64,000 nt of DNA from Larkinella punicea (lineage in GTDB: Bacteria; Bacteroidota; Bacteroidia; Cytophagales; Spirosomataceae). This document shows positions 54,116 through 62,538 of this stretch, piece by piece. The translations under genes were made by a program, and so were the position numbers. Numbering within the stretch: the stretch's first letter is position 1; each line of letters begins with the position of its first letter. Location: positions 1-64,000 of the forward strand of contig NZ_QOWE01000001.1 in the NCBI RefSeq assembly GCF_003334855.1, given 5' to 3'. The notes beneath the pieces were generated by a model. The model had not been told where the DNA came from and ran no database searches. It worked only from the letters and a program-made list of their open reading frames with translations.

Positions 54116-55444
54116 TCAGAAAATCATCGAAAACGTGCTGCCTTGTCCGGGTGTGGAGGTCACTTTTAATTGCCCGTTATGAAGCTGCATAATCTGCCGC
54201 GAAAGGCTTAAACCGATGCCGGAACCGGTTTTCTTGGTGGTATAAAAGGGGATAAAAATTTTCTCGATGGCTTCCGGTTCGATGCCCGGCCCGTTGTCGG
54301 AAACGTAAATCATCAGCCGGTTGTCCTGCGATTTAACTTCCAGCCGGAGTTTCGGCTTTCGGTGTCCGTCCAGACTTTCCATCGCATTCTTGATCAGGTT
54401 GATCAACACCATTTCAATTTGCCCGGCATCGGCAAAAATCATCAGGTACGACGGCACGGGGGGAGCCTGTAAAATAATATGCCGCTGCTGCAACTCGGTC
54501 TGTACCAGCGCAATGACGTTTTTGAGTAGATTCTCGACGGAGATTTCGGCCAGTCTTGGTTGCGGAATGGCCGTGAAATTGCGGTAGGCATCCACAAACC
54601 GCATGATGCCGCGCCCCCGGTGTTCAATGGTCGTCAGGGCTTCGCGCAGGTCATTGACCGCTTCGGTATCCGCCCCAGCCAGTTCGGTGTTGACAATCTG
54701 CTGCATGGTGCCGACCAGCGAAACAATCGGCGTAACCGAATTCATAATTTCGTGCCGCAGTACCTTGGTCAGGTTCTGCCACGCTTCCAGTTCCTTCTGC
54801 TGCAGTTCGGAGCGAATGTTCTGAATCGACGCCACCGTGACCGGACGGCCCCGCAGGCTAACCGTCGCACAGCGCACCGAAAGCTCCTGCTCGAAGCTGG
54901 TCTGGTAAATGGCGGGCGTGCTGCTGGGGGTTCCGGTCAGAATATCATATAAACCGGCATGAACCGACTGTAAATCAGAAAGATTGCGGAGCCGGTAGAT
55001 TCCCAGCAAACGCAAAGCAGCCTGGTTGGTCATCTCGACATTGCCGGCCATATCGAACGAAATCAGCCCCACGCTCACCTGCTGAACAATGGTGTTGAGG
55101 TAATGCAGATTCGCTTCTTTCTCGGCCCGCGCCTGCCGGAAAGCTTCCAGCACTTCGTTGAACTGCTGGTTCAACTCCTTAAAACTGGGACCCAACTCAC
55201 TATCGGCTTTGAAGGCCACGGCAAAATCCGAATACCGTACGGACTCCATAAACCGGGTCAGTTTGCGGTTCAGGCTGGTGATGTAGCGGTGCAGATTGGC
55301 CGTTTGAATCGTCAATAGAATAATCCCGACCCCCACCAGCAACGACCGGCTGGCCGGAACCGTCCACCAGGCATACGCGATCAGCAGACAGGTAACCAGA
55401 ATAATGGAAATCCGAATAAAAAGCCCGGTGGCGAATCGTTTCAT
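54116..55444 (-). CDS. Sensor histidine kinase (NtrB/NtrY-type) paired with NtrC-like regulator
   Basis: 442 aa. Two N-terminal membrane segments (about residues 10-24 and 28-45) with almost no periplasmic loop, then a HAMP-like linker, a PAS-like domain (about 110-210: VSVGLISFDMAGNVEMTNQAALRLLG) and the kinase core: phosphoacceptor VLRHEIMNSVTPI, N-box MVLINLIKNAME, G-box YVSDNGPGIEPEA and F/G2 GSGIGLSLSRQIM. The short loop suggests that it senses a membrane or cytosolic signal. The start is 3 bp after the stop of the sigma-54 regulator gene upstream, so both are one operon. Confidence 0.92.
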   Translation of the reverse strand: MKRFATGLFIRISIILVTCLLIAYAWWTVPASRSLLVGVGIILLTIQTANLHRYITSLNRKLTRFMESVRYSDFAVAFKADSELGPSFKELNQQFNEVLEAFRQARAEKEANLHYLNTIVQQVSVGLISFDMAGNVEMTNQAALRLLGIYRLRNLSDLQSVHAGLYDILTGTPSSTPAIYQTSFEQELSVRCATVSLRGRPVTVASIQNIRSELQQKELEAWQNLTKVLRHEIMNSVTPIVSLVGTMQQIVNTELAGADTEAVNDLREALTTIEHRGRGIMRFVDAYRNFTAIPQPRLAEISVENLLKNVIALVQTELQQRHIILQAPPVPSYLMIFADAGQIEMVLINLIKNAMESLDGHRKPKLRLEVKSQDNRLMIYVSDNGPGIEPEAIEKIFIPFYTTKKTGSGIGLSLSRQIMQLHNGQLKVTSTPGQGSTFSMIF

Positions 55445-55447
55445 GAT

Positions 55448-56833
55448 TTAGAGTCCGTATTTCTCCAGACGGCGGTATAGTGCCTGCCGCGACAGACCCA
55501 GTTCGCGGGCGATGTCGGTGATGTTGCCGTGGTATTTCTGCATGGCCTGCTGAATCATTTTCTTCTCCATGTCTTCAATCTGAAGATTTTCCTGGAACGG
55601 CAAATCCTTGTCCGTCGGAATGGCCGCCGGTGTACTGGTGCCAAAGTAAAAATCTTCCGGTTCGAGCACATTGCCCTGCGCCAGAATAACCGCCCGCTCG
55701 ATGGCGTGCTGCAATTCCCGGATGTTACCCGGCCAGCGGTATTGCTGCAATTGCCGCGTTAGGGCCGGACTGATCGAAGCGACTTTGCGGTTGTATTGCT
55801 TGCGGTATTGCTTCAGAAAATGCTCGGCCAGTGGCACAATATCTTCGGGCCGTTCGCGCAGGGGCGGAATGTGAATCTCGATGGTATTGATCCGGTACAG
55901 CAAATCCTGCCGAAATGTGCGGTCACTGACGTGCTGATAAATCGGTGAATTGGTGGCGCAAATCAGGCGGACATCAATGTTTTTGGGCTTGTTCGTTCCC
56001 AGTCGGGTCACCACCCGCTGTTGCAAAACCGTCAGCAGTTTGGCTTGCTGGGGCAGTGAAATGTTGCCGATTTCGTCCAGAAAAATCGTGCCACCCTGAG
56101 CTTCTTCAAACCGCCCGGTTCGGTCTTCGCGGGCATCAGTGAAAGCACCCTTGACGTGGCCGAACAATTCACTCTCGAACAGACTGTCGCTCAAAGCGCC
56201 CAGATCGACGCTCACAAACGGTTTGTCGCGTCGGAGCGATCGCTGGTGTAAGGCTCTGGCTACCACGTCCTTTCCGGTGCCGTTCTCACCCAGAATCAGC
56301 ACATTGGCATCCGTTTCGGCCACCCGCTCTACGGTGGCAAACACCTGCCGCATGGAGGGACTGACGGCTATGTAGCTGGATTGGTTTTGCGACTTGCCGC
56401 CCACCGACGCCGATCCGGCCAGGCTACCGGTTTTCGACAGTCCGTTGCTGTCGTCCTTCCGCCCGTCCAGCGCACTCTGCAGGGTGGCCAGCAATTTATC
56501 GTTTTCCCAGGGTTTCAACACAAAATCCCGTGCACCGGATTTGATGGCCCGCACCGCCATTTCAACGTCGCCATACGCCGTGATTAACACAACCGCCGTG
56601 GTGGGTTTAATGTCGAGAATCCGGTCGAGCCACAGAAAACCCTCGCGACCACTGCTGTTGTCGCGCTGAAAGTTCATGTCGAGCAGCACGAGATCGTAGC
56701 TTCCGTTGGTGATCAGAAACGGAATTCTCTCGGGATTCTTTTCAATATCAACCTGGGGATAATGGCGTTTGAGCAGCAATTTGGCAGCACTCAACACATC
56801 GACGTCATCGTCGATAATCAGAAGTTTCGACAT
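55448..56833 (-). CDS. Sigma-54-dependent response regulator (NtrC family)
   Basis: 461 aa. Receiver domain (1-125) with phosphoacceptor D52 (LVLLDMNF); AAA+ domain (about 155-390) with Walker A LGENGTGKDVV, the sigma-54-contact loop as GAFTDA (a natural variant of GAFTGA) and Walker B GGTIFLDEIGN; Fis-type HTH at the C-terminus (ITDIARELGLSRQALYRRLEKYG). It should activate sigma-54 promoters by binding tandem upstream sites. Two TGTCC-N6-GGACA palindromes and a -24/-12 element lie in its own upstream region, facing the divergent export operon. Confidence 0.94.
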   Translation of the reverse strand: MSKLLIIDDDVDVLSAAKLLLKRHYPQVDIEKNPERIPFLITNGSYDLVLLDMNFQRDNSSGREGFLWLDRILDIKPTTAVVLITAYGDVEMAVRAIKSGARDFVLKPWENDKLLATLQSALDGRKDDSNGLSKTGSLAGSASVGGKSQNQSSYIAVSPSMRQVFATVERVAETDANVLILGENGTGKDVVARALHQRSLRRDKPFVSVDLGALSDSLFESELFGHVKGAFTDAREDRTGRFEEAQGGTIFLDEIGNISLPQQAKLLTVLQQRVVTRLGTNKPKNIDVRLICATNSPIYQHVSDRTFRQDLLYRINTIEIHIPPLRERPEDIVPLAEHFLKQYRKQYNRKVASISPALTRQLQQYRWPGNIRELQHAIERAVILAQGNVLEPEDFYFGTSTPAAIPTDKDLPFQENLQIEDMEKKMIQQAMQKYHGNITDIARELGLSRQALYRRLEKYGL

Positions 56834-56978
56834 AAAATTTTCAAGACAGGGCCAGAAACAGTGCGGTTTTTTCCAGTCGGGATGTCCGTTTACCGCCTAA
56901 AGATAGGCAGTCTGTTGGTTCGCTGCAAAACGGCTTATCCGGAAGAAACAGCACGGCAAGATAAGGCGGTTTTGTCCG

Positions 56979-57015
56979 TGTCCGCTTTCGGACAAAACTT
57001 GTCCGCATGTGGACA
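56979..57015. promoter_or_regulatory. Tandem TGTCC-N6-GGACA palindromes (candidate upstream activator sites)
   Basis: TGTCCGCTTTCGGACA (56979-56994) and TGTCCGCATGTGGACA (57000-57015) share perfect TGTCC/GGACA arms around a 6-base centre. Their centres are 21 bp apart, two helical turns, as expected for paired dimers of an NtrC-type activator. They lie about 85-110 bp upstream of the predicted export-operon start and 146-182 bp upstream of the regulator gene. An extra half-site TTTGTCCG precedes the first. Confidence 0.75.
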
Positions 57016-57070
57016 GGAATTAGCCACCAAAACGACCATAACTTACTGTCTATCAGCACTTGTAAATTAC

Positions 57071-57087
57071 TGGCACGTCAATTGGCA
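57071..57087 (+). promoter_or_regulatory. Sigma-54 (-24/-12) promoter of the ABC export operon
   Basis: TGGCACGTCAATTGGCA matches the TGGCACG-N4-TTGC consensus in every conserved base except the C of the -12 element, which is G. Transcription should start about 11-12 bp further on, near 57098, so the adaptor gene's internal ATG at 57177 would have a leader of some 78 nt. The site is 56-72 bp past the second activator palindrome. Confidence 0.7.
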
Positions 57088-57176
57088 TTAGACTGTCCGA
57101 GTGGATGATGCTGAAAAATCATTTTATTGCAGCCTTATTCAAGAATCAATTAGTCAACCAATCAATCAACGAATTA

Positions 57177-58424
57177 ATGGATCGCGTATTACCTAAACGA
57201 TTTTGGACAAGCCAGCGGATTGCCATCGCAGTCGGTGGAGTAGCCGTAATCGGATTGCTGGCTTACAACTTTCTATGGGCCGATCACCGTTCGAAACTGA
57301 ACGTCGAAAAGGATAAAATTACGATTTCAACCGTTTCAACCGGCACTTTTGACGATTTCATTGTCGTAACCGGTGTGGTTCAGCCTTTGAAAACCATCCG
57401 GCTCGACGCCATCGCCGGGGGTTATGTGACGGAGAAACTCGTAGAAGGTGGGGCAATGGTGAAACAGGGCGAAGTATTGCTGAAGCTGGAAAACCAGAAC
57501 CTGCGACTCAACTTCCTCCAGTCGGAAACCGAAGCCAACCGATTGGTGAACGATTTGCAAAATACCCGTCAACGCTTGCGGGTGGAACGCTACACGCTGC
57601 AAAAAACGCTCTCGGATCTGGATTTCCAACTCGACAAGGCCAAAGATGCCTATGACCGCCAGGCGAAATTATATAAAGACAAAGCCATTCCCGAACAGGA
57701 TTACCTGACGGCCAAACGGGATTATGACCGGCTGGTGGAGCAACGGAAAATTGAAGTCGAATCGCAGAAATACCAGCAGGAAAACTCACTGATTCAGATC
57801 AAACAACTGGAGGAAACGCTGGCCCGGACGCAGAAAAACGTGGCCCTCTGGCAGCAAACGCTGAATAATCTGGTGGTGAAAGCACCGGTTTCGGGTCAGT
57901 TATCGTCGATGGACGTGGAAGTCGGTTCCAACATCAACCAGGGCCAGAACATTGGCCAGATCGATGACCTCAACGGTTTTAAAATGCGGGTCGGCATCGA
58001 CGAACACTACAACAGCCGCATCTTCGCCGGTTTGAACGGAACGTTTGAATACAGCGGTACCAACAATGCCTTGCAGATCACGCGGGTTTATCCGGAAGTG
58101 CGGAACGGACGGTTTGAGGTAGACATGATTTTCCCGAAAGGCGCTCCGGCGGGGATCAAACGTGGCCAGTCGACGCCCATTCAACTGGAACTGGGCAAGG
58201 CTTCGAAAGCGACGCTGTTGCCCGTGGGCGGTTTCTTCTCCGATACGGGTGGCAACTGGGTCTATGTGGTTGATAAACTGGGCAACCGGGCGGTAAAACG
58301 GAGCATTACGCTGGGTCGTAAAAACCCCGAATACTTCGAAGTGCTGACCGGCCTGGAACCGGGCGAACAGGTCATTACGTCATCGTATGAGAACTTTGGG
58401 GATAACGAGGTATTGGAATTTTGA
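57177..58424 (+). CDS. HlyD/RND-family periplasmic adaptor protein of the ABC export locus
   Basis: Membrane-fusion protein, about 415 aa from the ATG at 57177 (MDRVLPKRFWTSQ); an in-frame ATG at 57105 would add 24 residues but lies too close to the predicted transcription start. One membrane anchor (AIAVGGVAVIGLLAYNFLW), a barrel-sandwich/lipoyl half (VTGVVQPLKTIRLDAIAGGYV), a long coiled coil (about 115-230: LQSETEANRLVNDLQNTRQR) and a beta-barrel (VGSNINQGQNIGQIDDLNGF). It should link an ABC transporter to an outer-membrane channel, as MacA does; no TolC-type gene is in view. Likely driven by the sigma-54 promoter. Confidence 0.92.
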   Translation: MDRVLPKRFWTSQRIAIAVGGVAVIGLLAYNFLWADHRSKLNVEKDKITISTVSTGTFDDFIVVTGVVQPLKTIRLDAIAGGYVTEKLVEGGAMVKQGEVLLKLENQNLRLNFLQSETEANRLVNDLQNTRQRLRVERYTLQKTLSDLDFQLDKAKDAYDRQAKLYKDKAIPEQDYLTAKRDYDRLVEQRKIEVESQKYQQENSLIQIKQLEETLARTQKNVALWQQTLNNLVVKAPVSGQLSSMDVEVGSNINQGQNIGQIDDLNGFKMRVGIDEHYNSRIFAGLNGTFEYSGTNNALQITRVYPEVRNGRFEVDMIFPKGAPAGIKRGQSTPIQLELGKASKATLLPVGGFFSDTGGNWVYVVDKLGNRAVKRSITLGRKNPEYFEVLTGLEPGEQVITSSYENFGDNEVLEF

Positions 58425-58428
58425 GGAG

Positions 58429-58510
58429 GATGGGATGAGAGGAGGAAGGAAAAAGGGGAAAAATGGCAATAATACCCACTCATCCTTTCCGCGCTTCCTC
58501 CTCTCTCCCG
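58429..58510. repeat. Purine/pyrimidine palindrome 5' of the four-helix-bundle gene's 3' end
   Basis: The left half is purine-rich (GGATGAGAGGAGGAAGGAAA type) and the right half is its loose complement (TTCCGCGCTTCCTCCTCTCTC). The two can fold with several mismatches. It fills the gap between the adaptor stop and the stop of the antisense four-helix-bundle gene. It is a member of the window's family of gene-junction palindromes. Confidence 0.7.
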
Positions 58511-58513
58511 TTT

Positions 58514-58873
58514 TTAAAACTTTTCTAATCTTGTTTTTATTAAATTTTGCAGCATTGCAGAGATTAATCGTGTCTTTCCTAAGAGTTGTTCTCCAACTGG
58601 ATTAGTAATGACACCGATAGCAATAGATAAATGAATTTGAGTTCGAAGTTCACCAGTTGATCCTTTGGCGATACGCAGATACCGGATAAATTCTTTATTT
58701 GAATGTCGTTCAAAACCTTCGGCGATATTGGAAGAAATTGAAACGGCAGCCCGACGCATTTGATCTTTTAAGCTATAATCTTGGCAGTCAATTAGTTCCT
58801 TATAAAGCGAAATAGCTAAATCAAGGCCTTCTCGCCAAACAATTAAATCTTCAAACTTTTCAATTTTAGACAT
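58514..58873 (-). CDS. Four-helix bundle protein (S23/23S rRNA intervening-sequence type)
   Basis: 119 aa of the S23/IVP family: IEKFEDLIVWREGLDLAISL, LKDQMRRAAVSISSNIAEGF and FIRYLRIAKGSTGELRTQI. These proteins were first seen in intervening sequences of 23S rRNA and are common as lone intergenic genes in Bacteroidota; the related Avd proteins help diversity-generating retroelements, but none is visible here. It is antisense to, and interrupts, the adaptor-ATPase gene pair, and both sides carry purine/pyrimidine palindromes. Its function is unknown. Confidence 0.9.
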   Translation of the reverse strand: MSKIEKFEDLIVWREGLDLAISLYKELIDCQDYSLKDQMRRAAVSISSNIAEGFERHSNKEFIRYLRIAKGSTGELRTQIHLSIAIGVITNPVGEQLLGKTRLISAMLQNLIKTRLEKF

Positions 58874-58878
58874 GATTC

Positions 58879-58986
58879 AAAAAAGGAAGAATGGATGAAA
58901 GGATACAGGAAACCGGTTTTTAATTAGACGCGGATTTGTCTGAAAAGCAACGACTTTCCTTTTCTCCTTTCTTCCTTTCCTTCTCT
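58879..58986. repeat. Purine/pyrimidine-rich inverted region upstream of the four-helix-bundle gene
   Basis: The left part is purine-rich (AAAAAGGAAGAATGGATGAA) and the right part pyrimidine-rich (CCTTTTCTCCTTTCTTCC), so the ends can pair loosely. It covers the promoter side of the four-helix-bundle gene and the leader of the ABC ATPase gene. Together with 58429-58510 it frames the inserted gene. Confidence 0.55.
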
Positions 58987-58999
58987 AATCCTCAAACAA

Positions 59000-59677
59000 A
59001 TGATACGTACCGTAAACCTACAAAAAGTTTTTGCGACTGAAGAAGTCGAAACCACCGCGCTGCACGGCATTTCCATGGATGTCAAGGATGGCGAATTTGT
59101 GGCTATGATGGGTCCGTCGGGCTGTGGAAAGTCCACGCTGCTCAACATCCTCGGCCTGCTGGACAACCCGTCGGAAGGCGAATACCATTTCTATGGCACC
59201 GAAGTGTCGAAGATGTCGGAACGCCAGCGGGCACAGTTGCGGAAAGGCTCCATCGGCTTTGTGTTTCAGAGCTTTAACCTCATCGACGAACTAACGGTTT
59301 ACGAAAACGTCGAACTGCCGCTGCTGTACCTGAAAACCCCCGCCGAAGACCGTAAGAAAGCGGTGGAGGAAGTGCTCGAACGGATGAACATCATGCACCG
59401 ACGCAACCACTTTCCGCAGCAGTTATCGGGTGGTCAGCAGCAACGGACGGCCATTGCCCGCGCGGTGGTTGCCAAACCCAAGATGATCCTGGCCGATGAG
59501 CCGACGGGTAACCTTGACTCCACCAACGGGGAGGAAGTGATGAAATTGCTGAACCAGTTGAACACGGAAGGAACGACGATCATCATGGTGACGCACTCAC
59601 CCTACGATGCCGGTTTTGCCCACCGCATCGTCAACCTGTTCGATGGCAAGATTGTGACGGAGAATTTCCACGTATAA
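59000..59677 (+). CDS. ABC transporter ATP-binding protein (MacB/LolD type)
   Basis: 225 aa. Walker [12 protein letters not shown]-loop [18 protein letters not shown], signature [16 protein letters not shown], Walker [14 protein letters not shown] and H-loop [11 protein letters not shown]. The family energises FtsX-type permeases that export peptides, macrolides or lipoproteins. It is preceded by the adaptor gene and followed by two FtsX/MacB permeases, so it is part of the same export system. The start [11 protein letters not shown] is the first ATG. Confidence 0.94.
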   Translation: MIRTVNLQKVFATEEVETTALHGISMDVKDGEFVAMMGPSGCGKSTLLNILGLLDNPSEGEYHFYGTEVSKMSERQRAQLRKGSIGFVFQSFNLIDELTVYENVELPLLYLKTPAEDRKKAVEEVLERMNIMHRRNHFPQQLSGGQQQRTAIARAVVAKPKMILADEPTGNLDSTNGEEVMKLLNQLNTEGTTIIMVTHSPYDAGFAHRIVNLFDGKIVTENFHV

Positions 59678-59682
59678 TACAT

Positions 59683-59774
59683 CTGAACCGGGATTCAACT
59701 GATTTCACTGATTCTTTTGATGATTCTGATTAAAAATCAGTTGAATCAATGAAATCAGCTTAATCCCGGTTCAG
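59683..59774. repeat. Long imperfect palindrome, GGATTCAACTGATT type
   Basis: Arms 59683-59713 (starting CTGAACCGGGATTCAACTGA) and 59744-59774 are complementary at about 28 of 31 positions, with shorter AATCAG/CTGATT words between. It starts 6 bp past the ATPase stop, within the operon, before the next small gene. It is related in wording to 25554-25642. Confidence 0.88.
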
Positions 59775-59784
59775 AAACCTTTTT

Positions 59785-59979
59785 ATGAAAACGCTGATCC
59801 TTTTGTTTCTTATGGTTTGTATCGGCCAGTCGGCTTCGGCCATTGGTCATCCACACAACCTTTTTTCGGCCCACCGGAAGGTGAAACAGTATGTCCCAAA
59901 GACAAAGGATAGCCAGCGAACCCCTTGCCAGTTATCCCAACCGACGCTGGTGAAGTTCGTGCGGACTCTGGCACAGTAG
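59785..59979 (+). CDS. Small secreted protein, unknown (64 aa)
   Basis: The ATG gives MKTLILLFLMVCIGQSASA, a convincing signal peptide, followed by about 45 polar residues (IGHPHNLFSAHRKVKQYVPK and so on) with a single Cys. It lies in the export operon between the ATPase and the first permease, so it could be a cargo or accessory peptide. Its reality rests on signal peptide and position; no family is recognised. Confidence 0.5.
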   Translation: MKTLILLFLMVCIGQSASAIGHPHNLFSAHRKVKQYVPKTKDSQRTPCQLSQPTLVKFVRTLAQ

Positions 59980-60012
59980 TACGACGGCTCACCGACGATC
60001 CCGCTTTTTCTT

Positions 60013-62433
60013 ATGCTTCTCAACTACACTAAAATTGCGCTGCGTAATCTGTGGAAACACAAAACGTTTGCGTTGGTCAATGTCATTGGCATGTCGGTAG
60101 CATTTGCAAGCTGCCTGTTGCTGTTTCTGGCCGCCTGGTCGCACCTGACGTTCGATAACTTCCACACCAACGGCAAGCAGTTGTTCATGGTGTATGAGCA
60201 GTCGGGACCCACCAGCAAATCGGCGACGATGCCCGCCCCTCTGGCTCCCTCACTCCGCAAAGAACTCCTGCCCGAGATCGCGCACATTACGCGGGTGGTC
60301 GATGGTGGTGGGGCGGTTCGGTACGGCGATCAGGAATTTGACAAGAGCGTCCGGTTTGTCGATCCCGATTTCTTCGAGATGTTTTCGTTCCCGATGCAGA
60401 AAGGCAATCCGTCCACGGTTCTGAACAGCCTGAGCAACATCGTTATCAGCGAAAAAACCGCCCGGTCTATTTTTGGTTCTACCGACCCCGTTGGAAAAAC
60501 CCTGTCGCTGCGGCTAAACGAAACCTGGAAACCGTTCGTGGTGTCGGGCGTGATTGCCGATGCGCCTACCAATTCCAGCCTGAAATTTGACCTGCTGGCC
60601 CGGTTTGAAGCCTACCCGGAATACCAGCAGAACAAAGACCAGTGGGACAACCGGTTTCATTCGGTATTCGTCCAGGTCGATCCAAAAATCAGCGAAGCCA
60701 CGTTTGAACAACGGCTCCGGCCTTTTGTCACCAAATACCTCGCCAATTCGATCCTGAACCTCAAACGCGACGGCGGGCAGCCCGACGAAAACGGCGACCT
60801 GACCAGCCTTCGGCTGTTGCCGATGACCGACCTGCACTTCGACACCGAGGTGGGCGGAGGCAATGGCTCGCCCGTCAAACGCTCCTACCCGATTCTGCTG
60901 CTGGTAGTGGCCGGTTTTATCGTGCTGATTGCCTGCATCAACTTCATCAATCTTTCCACAGCCCGGTCCATGACGCGCTCCCGCGAGGTCGGTATGCGCA
61001 AGGTGCTGGGGGCCTTAAAACAACAACTGGTCTTTCAATTCTGGGGCGAAGCCTTCATTCTTTGCCTGATTTCGCTGGTCTTGGGCGGTTTGCTGGTCAC
61101 GGCTCTGGTAGCCGAGCTGAACAGCATTTTACGAACCAAAGCATCCCTCTCCTACCTCGCCGACCCTACGGTAATCGTCTCCATGCTGACGGCTTTCCTG
61201 GTGATCACCTTCGTGGCCGGTGGCTATCCGGCGTTGTTTGTGGCCCGGTTGAACACGACGCAGATTCTGAAAGGAAAAGTTTCACTGGGAAAAACCGGAG
61301 CGGTTCGCAACACCCTACTCATCGTTCAGTTTGCGATTGCCACATTCCTGATGGCATGTACGCTCATTGCCTGGCAACAAGTCAACTTCCTGCGCACCAT
61401 GCCGCTTGGATTCAATGAAAATCAGGTCATTAGCATTCCGGTTGGCAGTTCGGTCAATGGGCGGCAGGCGTTAAACCTCTTCCGGGATAAGCTCGCACAA
61501 CAGCCCCGGGTGCTGAGTGTGACGGGTGCGTATAAGAACTTTGGCCGTGGTCTGGATGGTTCCTCCGTGACGTCGATCGTGGGCTTTGACCACAAAAACC
61601 GGACGATTCGGAGCCACTGGCAACCCGTCGATTACGATTACCTGAAAACCCTGGACATCAAACTGCAGGCTGGACGCGATTTCTCCCGTCAGTACGCCAC
61701 CGACACCACCACCAGCGTCATCATCAACGAAACGATGGCGAAGGAACTGGGCGAGAAAAACCCGGTCGGCACCTTGCTGAACGTGAGTGATGGCGAACCA
61801 CCTTTGGTGGTCATCGGCGTGGTGAAAGACTACCACCACGAATCGCTCAAAAAAACCGTACAGCCCAACACGCTCCTCATGAGCCACGACTGGCCGATTG
61901 GGTATATTCTGGTCAAAATCGCGCCGGATAACGTGCCGGCCACGATGGCGGTTTTGAAAAAAGCGTGGGAGGAAGTTGCTCCAAAATCTGAATTTGAAGG
62001 CAGTTTCCTCGACGAAAATACCGACCGGCAATACCAGTCGGAAGAACAAATGGCCAAACTGTTCATTACGGCCGCCGGGGTGGCCATCGTGCTGTCGTGC
62101 ATGGGCCTGTTTGCCATTGCCGTCATGATCATGGCACAGCGGATCAAAGAAATCGGGGTACGCAAAGTGCTGGGAGCCAGTGTTGGCAGTATTGTGATCC
62201 TGTTGTCGAAAGACTTCCTGAAACTGGTGTTGATCGGCATTGTCATTGCATCCCCGCTGGCGTGGTGGCTCATGAGTCAATGGCTGAAAGAATACGCGTT
62301 CAAGATCGAACTGGCGTGGTGGATGTTCGCCGTTGCGGGTTTGCTCGCCATTCTAATCGCCTTCGCCACGGTGAGTTTCCAGAGCATCAAAGCGGCCTTA
62401 ACCAATCCGGTATCCTCACTTCGGTCGGAGTGA
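60013..62433 (+). CDS. FtsX/MacB-type ABC transporter permease
   Basis: 806 aa. N-terminal helix after LLNYTKIALRNLWKHKTF, MacB-type periplasmic core domain (about 45-285: SGPTSKSATMPAPLAP, FEMFSFPMQKGNPSTVL), FtsX core with three helices (about 290-425: RSMTRSREVGMRKVLGALKQQLVFQF), then a second periplasmic domain and FtsX core (about 675-800: KEIGVRKVLGASVGSIVILLS). This double-FtsX layout is usual for Bacteroidota permeases of this class. Works with the ATPase at 59000 and the adaptor. A second, similar permease follows. Confidence 0.93.
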   Translation: MLLNYTKIALRNLWKHKTFALVNVIGMSVAFASCLLLFLAAWSHLTFDNFHTNGKQLFMVYEQSGPTSKSATMPAPLAPSLRKELLPEIAHITRVVDGGGAVRYGDQEFDKSVRFVDPDFFEMFSFPMQKGNPSTVLNSLSNIVISEKTARSIFGSTDPVGKTLSLRLNETWKPFVVSGVIADAPTNSSLKFDLLARFEAYPEYQQNKDQWDNRFHSVFVQVDPKISEATFEQRLRPFVTKYLANSILNLKRDGGQPDENGDLTSLRLLPMTDLHFDTEVGGGNGSPVKRSYPILLLVVAGFIVLIACINFINLSTARSMTRSREVGMRKVLGALKQQLVFQFWGEAFILCLISLVLGGLLVTALVAELNSILRTKASLSYLADPTVIVSMLTAFLVITFVAGGYPALFVARLNTTQILKGKVSLGKTGAVRNTLLIVQFAIATFLMACTLIAWQQVNFLRTMPLGFNENQVISIPVGSSVNGRQALNLFRDKLAQQPRVLSVTGAYKNFGRGLDGSSVTSIVGFDHKNRTIRSHWQPVDYDYLKTLDIKLQAGRDFSRQYATDTTTSVIINETMAKELGEKNPVGTLLNVSDGEPPLVVIGVVKDYHHESLKKTVQPNTLLMSHDWPIGYILVKIAPDNVPATMAVLKKAWEEVAPKSEFEGSFLDENTDRQYQSEEQMAKLFITAAGVAIVLSCMGLFAIAVMIMAQRIKEIGVRKVLGASVGSIVILLSKDFLKLVLIGIVIASPLAWWLMSQWLKEYAFKIELAWWMFAVAGLLAILIAFATVSFQSIKAALTNPVSSLRSE

Positions 62434-62526
62434 AAAGAGTGAAGAGTTAAGAGTTAAGAGTTAAGAGTTAAGAGTTAAAATGGATGTCTGCATTTCTAAC
62501 TCTTAACTCATAACTCTTCACTCATA
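62430..62526. repeat. Tandem heptamer and palindrome, GAGTTAA type
   Basis: Five perfect tandem copies of GAGTTAA (62444-62478) form the left arm. The right arm (about 62494-62526) is made of the complement words AACTCTTAACTCATAACTCTT. The two can pair in several registers around a central spacer. It lies between the two permease genes, 62434-62538, and starts at the stop codon of the first. Copy number is likely to vary between strains. Confidence 0.85.
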
Positions 62527-62538
62527 ATTTTACACAAC

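Noticed and set aside
58514-58873. Diversity-generating retroelement, because the four-helix-bundle protein resembles Avd
   Set aside because: No reverse transcriptase, template repeat or variable repeat was seen nearby.
59690-59774. tRNA-like folding in the ATPase-permease gap
   Set aside because: The pairing is one long imperfect hairpin with no cloverleaf arms, TTC loop or anticodon stem.
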